From assembly GCA_046153945.1 (NCBI GenBank), contig JBJXFF010000093.1, positions 1 to 64,000 on the forward strand: 64,000 nt of DNA. The letters are read 5' to 3'. Made by a program: the position numbers and the translations under genes. This stretch comes from SXOA01 sp046153945. Lineage in GTDB: Bacteria; Planctomycetota; Planctomycetia; Pirellulales; Pirellulaceae. Each line of letters opens with the position of its first letter. Within the stretch, counting starts at the first letter, position 1. The notes beneath the pieces are model-generated. The model did no database searches. It saw only the letters and a program-made list of their open reading frames with translations, and had not been told where the DNA came from. Of this stretch, positions 41,604 to 50,896 are shown in pieces.

Positions 41604-42596
41604 TCAGCCATCCTTGGCAAACAGAACCCCCTCGTCGTAGGCGGCAATCCCGAGCTCTTTGAAGAGGGCCAAGAGCGAAGCGTCCTTGGCGAAGGCCTGA
41701 GTCTCGATGACAGTGGCTCCATTCCGTTGCAGATCGAGCAGCGCCTCGGCGAGCAGGTAGGTCGTCATCCCCTCGGTGCGAGTTTCGGCAGTATCTTCTA
41801 TCCGGACTATGCCGGCGGCCTGAACCCCCCAGGATTTGGAGAGGGGAACAATGTCCCAGAACGTGGTCGAGAGGAGTGCATCCTCGCTGTCCTTGAAACG
41901 AAGCTCGTAGCGCGTCCAATTGGCGTGCATCCAAACGCACGATTCCCACCAGTTATCGGGCGTAACATCATTAACAGCGGCCACTTCGCAGCGACGACGG
42001 AGCTGCATCAGCCGGCGATCAACGGGACAGCGAAAGTTGGCGAGCGAACGGCTGAGCAGGAGTCGGCGTTCGCGTTCGCGATAACCGGCATTTTGAAACA
42101 GGGCGGTTTGCTCTAAATCTGATGACAGCACCCCCGGCAAGCGGCTGCCGCCGTAGAGGCCGAGATAGAAGGGATTCACAGGAAACGCCGAGCCGCCAAA
42201 GATTTGGCGGACGCCGCTGCTCCGGAGATACTCCTCGCTGGCACGCAACAAGTCCGCCTGGATTTGCGCCCGCTGCTCATGGGGTGCGACCAAAAGCTGG
42301 CAGGTGGTGCCGAGCGATTTGTCGAGAGACGCCAGATCGTCGCTCCCCCCAAATCCGGCATGAACAAAGCCGACGGGCCGACCGTCATCAACCGCGACGA
42401 TCAATCCTTGGCGGTCGAAGTACGGGCGGGAGAAAACCAATTCTTCCAGAACGCGCGGCGTGAGCCCCTGCATCCGCCCGTGGAGCGGCGGCTGGCTGCG
42501 CCAGATTTCGGCGAGTGCCGGCGGATCCCAGTTCTGGAAAGGGCGATAGCGGATCAAGGGATGGCCGGCACGAGAGGCGGGGGACGACAACTTCAA
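41604..42596 (-). CDS. Tandem GNAT-like acetyltransferase
   Basis: 330 aa; no upstream ATG exists, so initiation at TTG 42596 is assumed (weak). The first GNAT-like unit covers about 15-140 ('IVAVDDGRPVGFVHAGFGG', 'CQLLVAPHEQRAQIQADLLRASEEYLRSSG'), the second about 190-325 ('TTYLLAEALLDLQRNGATVIETQAFAKDASLLALFKELGI'). The classic Q/RxxGxG/A loop is weak in both. Related proteins are common and uncharacterised in planctomycetes. Substrate unknown. Confidence 0.7.
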   Translation of the reverse strand: MKLSSPASRAGHPLIRYRPFQNWDPPALAEIWRSQPPLHGRMQGLTPRVLEELVFSRPYFDRQGLIVAVDDGRPVGFVHAGFGGSDDLASLDKSLGTTCQLLVAPHEQRAQIQADLLRASEEYLRSSGVRQIFGGSAFPVNPFYLGLYGGSRLPGVLSSDLEQTALFQNAGYRERERRLLLSRSLANFRCPVDRRLMQLRRRCEVAAVNDVTPDNWWESCVWMHANWTRYELRFKDSEDALLSTTFWDIVPLSKSWGVQAAGIVRIEDTAETRTEGMTTYLLAEALLDLQRNGATVIETQAFAKDASLLALFKELGIAAYDEGVLFAKDG

Positions 42597-42641
42597 TCTA
42601 CGTAACTATGGCCCCGCGCGGTAGCCGAGTTACGGCAAGAA

Positions 42642-42715
42642 GGGGTCGGGAGGAGTTTTCGCGGCACAATTATTGGTTGTAAGTAACGTCCCTCGCGAAA
42701 ACCCCTCCCGACCCC
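42642..42715. repeat. GGGGTCGGGAG-family inverted repeat, copy 1
   Basis: Arms 42642-42663 and 42694-42715 match at 21 of 22 positions (GGGGTCGGGAGGAGTTTTCG...). The same GGGGTCGGGAG ends occur in the palindromes at 52923-52993 and 55417-55506. It lies downstream of the Rieske gene and upstream of the GNAT gene, both minus. Confidence 0.88.
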
Positions 42716-42726
42716 GTCCTTCAGTT

Positions 42727-43038
42727 TTACGAATCGAAGGCGACGAAAATCTCGCCACTTTCCACCTTCACCAGAAGCTTCCCATGCACCAACGACTTGC
42801 TGGTCTGGTGCTGTCCCGTGCTCACATCAAACTGCCAGCCGTGCCAGGGGCAGGTGATGATACAGCCCTGCAATTTGCCTTTGCCGAGTGGGCCACCCTG
42901 ATGAGGGCAGATGCCGTCGAGGGCGTGAATCGTTCCGTCGACGTTGAATAGGGCGACAATCCTATCTCCCGCAACGCACTCTTTGGCGGTTCCCGGGGGA
43001 AGTTCGCTTTCAGCCGCGGCGGGATGCCAGGTGGTCAT
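42727..43038 (-). CDS. Rieske [2Fe-2S] ferredoxin-like protein
   Basis: 103 aa. The cluster ligands are 'CPHQGGPLGKGKLQGCIITCPWHGWQFD': Cys-x-His and Cys-x2-His. It matches the NirD/BphF-type soluble Rieske ferredoxins; the extra Cys between the motifs is not a ligand. N-terminal 'ASELPPGTAKECVAGDRIVALFNVDG' completes the fold. It passes electrons to an oxygenase or reductase not found nearby. It lies 22 bp after the PSP1 gene on the same strand, so probably co-transcribed. Confidence 0.92.
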   Translation of the reverse strand: MTTWHPAAAESELPPGTAKECVAGDRIVALFNVDGTIHALDGICPHQGGPLGKGKLQGCIITCPWHGWQFDVSTGQHQTSKSLVHGKLLVKVESGEIFVAFDS

Positions 43039-43060
43039 GGAGTTATCACTGCCAGCGGGA

Positions 43061-43669
43061 TTAATGAACGTGGGCAGCTCTTCCGCCGCATGCGCTCAGA
43101 ACCGCGCACGTGCTGCAAGCGCCGGTTCCGCAGCCGTTCTCCGCCTCGGCTGTTCCGCAGCCGGGTCCGCAGCCCTGTGCGAGGGTGTCGGTGAATTTGC
43201 GGAACTGGGCCTTGGCTTCGTAGGTTTCCGCCAGTTCGCTGGTCAACTCGGCGATTTCCGGGGATTCGCCACCGAGGAAATAGAAATACAAGGATTGGCC
43301 GTCAAACAGGTGCTCGACGTCCACAAGCACCGCCGGAATTCCTCGCTCCCTCAAGCGGCTTTCGCAGGCGGTGAAGGCCTCGCTTCGATTGCGGTCCAGC
43401 CGGGCCAACAGCAGGTCGTCTTCAATTGTAATGCGTCGGAGGAGCGTGCCGTGAAGCTCGTCGCGGGCAGCCACATCGAGCGGGGAAAGGACTTCACCCA
43501 CTTCCAGACCCCGGCGGGTGCGGCAGACGACGCGCGTGCCGCGGGGAAACCGCTCAGCCGCTTCCGCGGCAAAGCGCCCCACATGCCCCAGCACGCCGAA
43601 TCGCACAAAATGCTGCCCTAACACGCTGGCCCGCTTCCTACTAAAATAAGCTGCAAGATTGGACGCCAT
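43061..43669 (-). CDS. PSP1-domain protein with Cys-rich C-terminal tail
   Basis: 202 aa. PSP1 C-terminal conserved region: 'VVCRTRRGLEVGEVLSPLD', 'LHGTLLRRITIEDDLLLARLDRNRSEAFTACESRLRERG', 'DVEHLFDGQSLYFYFLGG'. In B. subtilis the homologue (YaaT/RicT) acts in the RicAFT complex, which carries [4Fe-4S] clusters and controls RNase Y. The last ~35 residues here hold nine Cys ('GCGPGCGTAEAENGCGTGAC', 'CSTC'), a likely metal or cluster site that fits a redox link, next to the Rieske gene. Confidence 0.8.
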   Translation of the reverse strand: MASNLAAYFSRKRASVLGQHFVRFGVLGHVGRFAAEAAERFPRGTRVVCRTRRGLEVGEVLSPLDVAARDELHGTLLRRITIEDDLLLARLDRNRSEAFTACESRLRERGIPAVLVDVEHLFDGQSLYFYFLGGESPEIAELTSELAETYEAKAQFRKFTDTLAQGCGPGCGTAEAENGCGTGACSTCAVLSACGGRAAHVH

Positions 43670-43726
43670 CTAAACACCTATCATGCAGGGATTTGCCTCC
43701 CTTGCAAGACAATTGCCGAGCCGCTT

Positions 43727-44776
43727 ATGACTTTGAGCCTGAGTGACCCGCCCGTTCATCTCGATGCTGCACCTGCTGGCGACCTTCTCGATTGGCAAGA
43801 CCTGGCCAGCCGTTCGCTGCGTGGCGAGACATTTTCCGAGCCCGAAGCGCTCGCCGTGCTTCGCGCGCCGGACGAAGAGTTGCTGGACATCCTGGCGGCC
43901 GCTTATCGCGTTCGCCGCAAGTTTTTCAGCAACACCGTGCAGCTCTATTTCCTGATGAATGCCAAGAGCGGCCTCTGTCCTGAGGACTGCCATTACTGCT
44001 CGCAGTCCAAGGTGAGCGAGGCGGAAATCCCCAAATACAACATCCTCAGCCGCGAGAAATTGCTGGACGGAGCCCGGCTGGCGGCGGAGCGGCAGTCGAA
44101 GACCTACTGCATCGTGATTTCCGCCCGGGGACCGAGCGAGCGGGAAATTCAGGCGGTGGAAAAGATCGTTCCTGAGATCAAATCCCGCTACGATCTGGAA
44201 ATCTGCGCATGCCTCGGCCTCCTCACTCCCGACCAGGCCAATCGGCTGGCCGCTTGCGGCGTGAACAAGGTCAATCACAACCTGAATACCAGCCCGGAGT
44301 ACTACGAGCAGATCTGCACGACCCACACCTACCAGGACCGCGTCGCCACGCTGGCCGCCTGTCGAAGTGCCGGTCTCGCCCTTTGCAGCGGCGGCATTAT
44401 TGGCATGGGAGAGCAAGACGAAGACGTGGTGCGAATGGCCCTCGCTCTCCGTGAGCTGAAAGTAGAGTCCATTCCGCTCAACTTCTTGATCGACATCAGC
44501 GGCACCCCGCTGCAAAGAACGAAGAACCTCACCCCCCGCTACTGCCTCAAGGCACTCGCCATGTTCCGCCTGGTCAATCCCAGCAGCGAAATCCGCATTG
44601 CTGGTGGACGGGAACTGCACCTCGGGAGCATGCAATGCCTGGGCCTGTATGCGGCCAATAGCATCTTTGTCGGCGACTATCTAACGACCAAGGGCCAGGC
44701 ACCTGAAGCTGACTACAAGATGATTGAGGAGATGGGATTTGTGATTACCAGGACGGAAGGAGTCGCCGATTCTTGA
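43727..44776 (+). CDS. bioB: Biotin synthase
   Basis: 349 aa radical SAM enzyme that inserts sulfur into dethiobiotin. The SAM cluster motif is Cys84-x3-Cys88-x2-Cys91 in 'SGLCPEDCHYCSQSK'; [2Fe-2S] ligands and Arg follow in 'CIVISARGPSEREI', 'EICACLGLL', 'NHNLNTSPEYYEQICTTHTYQDRV', 'SGGIIGMGEQDEDVVRMALALREL' and 'IRIAGGRELHLG'. Full length for the family. It is not in a bio operon; the convergent aminotransferase gene is not bioA by its motifs. Confidence 0.93.
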   Translation: MTLSLSDPPVHLDAAPAGDLLDWQDLASRSLRGETFSEPEALAVLRAPDEELLDILAAAYRVRRKFFSNTVQLYFLMNAKSGLCPEDCHYCSQSKVSEAEIPKYNILSREKLLDGARLAAERQSKTYCIVISARGPSEREIQAVEKIVPEIKSRYDLEICACLGLLTPDQANRLAACGVNKVNHNLNTSPEYYEQICTTHTYQDRVATLAACRSAGLALCSGGIIGMGEQDEDVVRMALALRELKVESIPLNFLIDISGTPLQRTKNLTPRYCLKALAMFRLVNPSSEIRIAGGRELHLGSMQCLGLYAANSIFVGDYLTTKGQAPEADYKMIEEMGFVITRTEGVADS

Positions 44777-44789
44777 TGAGTTACAGGGC

Positions 44790-44810
44790 AGGCTGGAAGC
44801 CTACCCCACT
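44790..44810 (-). repeat. 21-bp shared hairpin at gene end, copy 1
   Basis: AGGCTGGAAGCCTACCCCAC plus T. GGCT/AGCC forms a small hairpin. The identical sequence lies at 50876-50896. Each copy contains the stop codon (CTA, i.e. TAG on minus) of an unrelated minus-strand gene and its last two codons Val-Gly. Confidence 0.85.
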
Positions 44811-46189
44811 TTCTTGGCAACCTCGGCAAAGATGCTGTACATCACTCCCAGGAACTCTTCCGCTTCCGCCGGCGGCATTACCAGCGGCGGGCTGACGCGG
44901 ATGACCTTTCCGGCAAGGGGGCCGAGAAGGTGGATCGCCCGGCCTTGGTCATCCCCCCGATAGCAAGCTTCCACGCAAGCTTTCGCCACTGCATCGGCGG
45001 GTGTGTTGCCGATAACTGCGCATTCGATGCCCCAAACGACTCCTTCCCCCCGGATGTGAGCAACGGTGGGAAGCTCAGTGAGCTTCAGCAGTCCTTTTTC
45101 GATGACTGCGGAGAGCTTTTTCGCCTGCCCCATTACGTCGGTCGTTTCATATTCATCAAGCGTGGCCAGGACGGCAGCACTGGCGAGAGGGTTGGCGCTC
45201 CAAGTGTCGCTCGCTTCGCCGTAGTGCATGTTGGCGAACAGATCTGCCCGGCCGACTGCGGCACTGACGGGGACACCGTTGCCGAGCCCCTTGCCGAGGA
45301 CCACGATGTCCGGCTCCACGCCATATTCCGTGAAGGCGAACAGGGAGCCGGTCCGGCCAAAGTTGGCCTGCACCTCGTCGAAGATGAAGACAATGTCGTG
45401 CTCGCGGCAGAAGCGGGCCAGGAGCTGGATGTATTCCTTCTGCGGATGGAAGCTGCCGCCGCCGCCGAGGTAGGGCTCAGTGATCAGGGCACAAATTTTG
45501 TTGCCGTATTCGGCCCACAGCTTGTTCAGTTCGGCCTCGTACGGCTTGAGATCCAGAGGCTGTTTACGGCGGGCGACGTTGATGCATTCTTCCCGCGGAA
45601 AGCTGAGAAACTTGACCCGCGAATCGCGCTCGCTGTCCTGCTCGCTACCGGTGACAGCCCCGGCCAGTCCTTTCTTGCCGTGAAAACCATAACGCGTGCT
45701 CAGCAGCATCTGCTCCCCCGGCCGGCGGTCCATCGCGGCCCAGAGGGCCTTCTGAATCGCCTCGCTGCCGCTGGCAGCCCAGAGCACCTGCTCGCACCGC
45801 TTCCCCCCCGGCTGCTTCTGCATCAAGGCCACCAGCCGCTCGGTTGCTTGCGTTTCGACTTCGGTCACTGCGTTATAGCCGTTGAGCGTCACTGCCTCGC
45901 AGAATTCCCCCGCCGTCTTCAGCCCTCCGAGTTGCAAATACTCAGTCACCCTTTTCCACCAGCGGGTCGGGTTGTGCCCCAGGTTCATCACCAGCACTCC
46001 CGACGAAAAATCGGCAAGCTTCCGCCCCTCCGGCGTCCAGTGATACGACCCCGCCGACTTCGCCAGCACCGCCAGGCTCGGCGTAAACGTCCGGAGCGCA
46101 TGCGGCTCCACCTTCGCCAGCCGCCGGCGGATTTCGTTAGAAGCAGCTTCACCGGGATGGGAAATCGGAGTGGGAATTTCGGCAGGCAT
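44801..46189 (-). CDS. Class III PLP-dependent aminotransferase
   Basis: 462 aa. PLP-binding 'GSEAIQKALWAAMDRRPGEQ', 'EPYLGGGGSFHP', the catalytic Asp in 'IVFIFDEVQANFGRTGSLFAF', and the Schiff-base Lys in 'VVLGKGLGNGVPVSAAVG'. It resembles ornithine/GABA/diaminobutyrate aminotransferases; the substrate is not resolvable from sequence alone. Cytosolic. Its stop codon and last residues (Val-Gly) are supplied by the repeated 21-bp element at 44790-44810. Confidence 0.88.
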   Translation of the reverse strand: MPAEIPTPISHPGEAASNEIRRRLAKVEPHALRTFTPSLAVLAKSAGSYHWTPEGRKLADFSSGVLVMNLGHNPTRWWKRVTEYLQLGGLKTAGEFCEAVTLNGYNAVTEVETQATERLVALMQKQPGGKRCEQVLWAASGSEAIQKALWAAMDRRPGEQMLLSTRYGFHGKKGLAGAVTGSEQDSERDSRVKFLSFPREECINVARRKQPLDLKPYEAELNKLWAEYGNKICALITEPYLGGGGSFHPQKEYIQLLARFCREHDIVFIFDEVQANFGRTGSLFAFTEYGVEPDIVVLGKGLGNGVPVSAAVGRADLFANMHYGEASDTWSANPLASAAVLATLDEYETTDVMGQAKKLSAVIEKGLLKLTELPTVAHIRGEGVVWGIECAVIGNTPADAVAKACVEACYRGDDQGRAIHLLGPLAGKVIRVSPPLVMPPAEAEEFLGVMYSIFAEVAKKVG

Positions 46190-46215
46190 GAGCGGAGAGG
46201 TTGAAGGTTAAAGGC

Positions 46216-46237
46216 GAGCGGGGGGCGTCAGCCCCCT
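46216..46237. other. GGGGGC-GTCA-GCCCCC hairpin upstream of aminotransferase
   Basis: A perfect 6-bp stem with a GTCA loop (46221-46226 with 46231-46236) 27 bp upstream of the aminotransferase start. It may be a short repeat of planctomycete intergenic type or a leader hairpin. Confidence 0.45.
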
Positions 46238-46385
46238 GATTCTAACGACGACATGTGGGCTAGTAACTTTGGATGCCCCAGCATCCCTCGGGAAGAGGTT
46301 CACCCTCGGCCTAGACCAAATCCCATAATAACATTTTCACCGCGGTCCGCCGACGCGCCGAGCAGGCCCGCATGCCGATATGCCT

Positions 46386-47252
46386 TTAGAACCGATACCC
46401 GCCGCCGATGTTAATAAAGAAGTTCGGCGATTGGTCGTTGAGGCCCCAGCCGAAGCGTGCGCCGACTTCCCAGTCGGAGGTGATGAGATAGTGCGCTCCG
46501 GGGCTGATGAAGTGCTGGGTCGTTTCCCGCTGCCGTCCGTGGCTGAAGATGCCAAAGTACTCCAAGTGGGCTTTCCAGCGCTCTCCCAATGGAATCTTGA
46601 TTACTGTGGAGGGGCACCAGACGTTGAAGCGATCTTCCTCCGCACTGCCGGTGGCGTACCGGAGGGCGGTATCCCAGACCCAGCCATTGGGAAGCGTCCA
46701 GCCGGCTGCGTAAGTGAGGGCCAGATGCGAATCGGTCGATTTGCCGCTGGTGGGGGTAAAGGCTTGCAAGATGACGGCTGATTGCGGAACCCAGCTATTC
46801 TGGTTCGTGAGTGCGGCTTTGAGCCCGTACGAGACCGTCGCTTCTTCTTCCAAACCAGGTTCGTCCTCAAGATCATCCGGAACATTGGCGGAAACCGGGT
46901 TGCCCGCCCCACCGACTTCGTAATTCGCTCCCATCCGCAATTCGAGCCAATCGGTCACTCCATAGCGCAGAACCAGTTCAGGAAAACTGTGCGTTTCGGG
47001 AACCCGGCGATTGTCCAGAAACGTGTACGCCGATTCGATAGCCCATCGCCGCAGCCCCACCGTCGTCGTAGCCGGTGTAAACGAGTCCCGGTCGGTCTCG
47101 ATTTCGTCCTCTTCTTCTTCCGGCCCCTCCCCCTCACCATCCAGGCGAAAGTCGACTGGCTCCGGAATCAGGGGCTGGGGAATCTGACCCAACGCCACGG
47201 CCGGAGTGAGCAGAAGAAGTGCGCAGAGCGCGATGGCAATACGGGAATGCAT
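46386..47252 (-). CDS. Outer-membrane beta-barrel-type transporter (MetA-pathway phenol degradation family-like)
   Basis: 288 aa from ATG 47252, which gives a clean signal peptide ('RIAIALCALLLLTPAVALGQ'). An acidic linker ('EGPEEEEDEIETDRDSFTPAT') is followed by alternating beta strands ('IESAYTFLDNR', 'PELVLRYGVTDWLELRMGANYEVGG', 'LTYAAGWTLPNGWVWDTALRYATG', 'VGARFGWGLNDQSPNFFINIGGGYRF'), ending in aromatic F as outer-membrane proteins do. Probably an outer-membrane porin-like protein; solute unknown. Confidence 0.75.
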   Translation of the reverse strand: MHSRIAIALCALLLLTPAVALGQIPQPLIPEPVDFRLDGEGEGPEEEEDEIETDRDSFTPATTTVGLRRWAIESAYTFLDNRRVPETHSFPELVLRYGVTDWLELRMGANYEVGGAGNPVSANVPDDLEDEPGLEEEATVSYGLKAALTNQNSWVPQSAVILQAFTPTSGKSTDSHLALTYAAGWTLPNGWVWDTALRYATGSAEEDRFNVWCPSTVIKIPLGERWKAHLEYFGIFSHGRQRETTQHFISPGAHYLITSDWEVGARFGWGLNDQSPNFFINIGGGYRF

Positions 47253-47507
47253 GGAACAGCGCTCGAAGGAGGATGCGTATCCCTCCTTTCGACGATCTTG
47301 AGCGGACGCTGCAATTCTTGGCCCAGAGCCGGAATCAATTCTCACATTGACCATTGCTAGCGACGGCACGCTGCCACCTGCTGCCCGAAAGCGATAAGAG
47401 CTATATTGGCAGCGCGACCCATGCGTTTTCGGACGATCGTCCAATCCACCGCCGCGGAATTCGTCGCCGGCGTCTACTCTATCATCCTCTGATTCGGAGA
47501 CTTACTC

Positions 47508-49082
<1,575 letters not shown>

Positions 49083-49097
49083 TCGTTTCATCAATCG

Positions 49098-49131
49098 GGC
49101 CGCACCGTTTACAACCGGTGCGGCCTTTTTC
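49098..49131 (+). terminator. Rho-independent terminator after arylsulfatase gene
   Basis: GGCCGCACCG (49098-49107) pairs perfectly with CGGTGCGGCC (49116-49125), loop of 8, followed by a run of T (49126-49130). It lies 15 bp past the stop. Confidence 0.9.
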
Positions 49132-49151
49132 TAACCGCTATCACTACAGCT

Positions 49152-50810
49152 ATGAAAACCGCCCGCTTTAGCTGCGTCCAGCACTTCTTCTCCATTGCGA
49201 TGGTTGTCGCCATTGCGTTCATCGCAACGGCCGCTCGCGCGGCCGATCCACTCCCTTCCTGGAACGATGGCAAAACCAAGCAGTCCATCCTCGCCTTCGT
49301 CGAGAAAGTCACCAAGGAAGGCTCGCCGGACTTCGTGCCGGTTGCCGAGCGGATTGCCACGTTCGACAACGACGGGACTCTCTGGTGCGAGCAGCCGCTG
49401 CCGGTCCAGCTTTACTTCGCGCTCGACCGCGTGAAGACGCTCGCCCCGCAGCATCCGGAATGGAAAACCAAGGAACCCTTCGCCTCATTGCTCAAGGGGG
49501 ATTTGAAGACCGCTTCCGCGGGCGGCGAACGAGCGATCCTCGAACTCTTCATGGCGACGCACGCGGGCATGACTACGACGGAATTTGAGCAGATCGTCAA
49601 GGACTGGCTCGCAACCGCGAAGCATCCCAAGACAGGCAGGCTCTACACCGAAATGACCTATCAGCCGATGCTCGAATTGCTCGCCTACCTGCGGGCCAAC
49701 GGCTTTAAGACGTTTATCGTCTCCGGGGGTGGGATCGAGTTCATGCGTCCTTGGGCGGAGCAAGCATACGGCATTCCACCCGAGCAGATCGTGGGGAGCA
49801 GCATCAAGACCAAGTTTGAACTTCGCAACGGCAAGCCAGTGCTCGTGCGTCTGCCGGAGCTGAATTTTATCGACGATAAGGGGGGCAAGCCTGTCGGCAT
49901 CAATCAGCACATTGGCCGTCGTCCCATTGCCGCCTTCGGAAATTCCGATGGCGACCGACAAATGCTGGAATACACGGGGGGCGGAAGCGGTCCGCGGTTT
50001 ATGCTGCTCGTGCTGCATGACGATGCGGCCCGCGAATACTCTTATGGACCCGCGCGAGGCTTGCCCGACGTCAAGCTCGGTGCCTTTACACCGGCGCTCG
50101 ATGAAGAAGCAAAGAAAGAGGGCTGGACAGTCGTCAGCATGAAAGACGATTGGAAGCAGATATTTGCGGAGAAGTCCTCGATCACCGCGATTGATATTTT
50201 GCTCGAGCCGGATGCCACGATGCTCAAGCATTGCCAGGCCAACAACGCCCGACTGCTTAAGGTCTTCCCGAAGGGTTTCGCGCTGGATGCGACCCACCGC
50301 CCGCACATCACCATGCTTCAGTGTTTCGTTCGCACCGCCGATTTGGAGCAGGTTTATGCCGCGGTCGAAAAGGAATTCGCTGCCGCCAACCCTAAAGCAA
50401 TGAAGCTTGAGGCGTTTAAGTATTACTATGCCCCTTCCGGTGGGACAGGCGTCGCAGGCATCTGCGCGAAGCCAACTCCAGAGATGCTCAAGCTGCAAGC
50501 GGACATCATCGCTGCCGCAAAACCATTCATGTTGAAGACCGGTGCCATCGGCGCATTCACCGCTCCCCACGACAATCCCAAATTCGACGAAGCACTCATT
50601 GACTATGTATCATTATTCGTCCCCAAAATGTCCGGCAAGAACTTCAATCCGCACGTCAGCACCGGCGTCGCGCCCCAGGACTATCTCGACCAGATGCTCC
50701 TAGAGCCGTTTGAAAGCTTCACCTTCTCACCCGCGGGAGCGGCTGTTTATCAACTCGGCCCCTTTGGCACCGCGGCGAAGAAACTTAAGGAATTGGAATT
50801 GAAGCCCTGA
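49152..50810 (+). CDS. Secreted HAD phosphatase fused to a 2H-phosphoesterase-like domain
   Basis: 552 aa. Signal peptide 1-31 ('VVAIAFIATAARA'). HAD domain about 45-335: nucleophile block 'TFDNDGTLW' (Asp72, Asp74), 'FIVSGGG', 'IAAFGNSDGDRQM', as in SerB-like phosphatases. From about 343 a second domain has the two H-x-(T/S) motifs of 2H phosphoesterases (LigT/2'-5' ligase fold): His385-x-Thr387 ('RPHITM') and His501-x-Ser503 ('NPHVST'), separated by 115 residues. Fusion of an exported phosphomonoesterase with a predicted phosphodiesterase suggests sequential breakdown of a phosphodiester substrate in the periplasm. It has no partner genes. Confidence 0.82.
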   Translation: MKTARFSCVQHFFSIAMVVAIAFIATAARAADPLPSWNDGKTKQSILAFVEKVTKEGSPDFVPVAERIATFDNDGTLWCEQPLPVQLYFALDRVKTLAPQHPEWKTKEPFASLLKGDLKTASAGGERAILELFMATHAGMTTTEFEQIVKDWLATAKHPKTGRLYTEMTYQPMLELLAYLRANGFKTFIVSGGGIEFMRPWAEQAYGIPPEQIVGSSIKTKFELRNGKPVLVRLPELNFIDDKGGKPVGINQHIGRRPIAAFGNSDGDRQMLEYTGGGSGPRFMLLVLHDDAAREYSYGPARGLPDVKLGAFTPALDEEAKKEGWTVVSMKDDWKQIFAEKSSITAIDILLEPDATMLKHCQANNARLLKVFPKGFALDATHRPHITMLQCFVRTADLEQVYAAVEKEFAAANPKAMKLEAFKYYYAPSGGTGVAGICAKPTPEMLKLQADIIAAAKPFMLKTGAIGAFTAPHDNPKFDEALIDYVSLFVPKMSGKNFNPHVSTGVAPQDYLDQMLLEPFESFTFSPAGAAVYQLGPFGTAAKKLKELELKP

Positions 50811-50875
50811 GGTTCGTGACGCACTCCCGGCGTTCCCGCGATGGGAAGCGCCACCGCCAGTAAATGCGTAGCTGT

Positions 50876-50896
50876 AGGCTGGAAGCCTACCCCACT
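50876..50896 (-). repeat. 21-bp shared hairpin at gene end, copy 2
   Basis: Identical to 44790-44810 (AGGCTGGAAGCCTACCCCAC plus T). Here it again contributes the last Val-Gly codons and the TAG stop of the minus-strand oxidoreductase gene. Confidence 0.85.

Noticed and set aside
44801..46189. Calling the aminotransferase bioA because it converges on bioB
   Set aside because: Active-site surroundings look more like ornithine/GABA-type enzymes, and the genes are convergent, not operonic.
44930..46204. 424-aa open frame on the plus strand
   Set aside because: Antisense to the class III aminotransferase.
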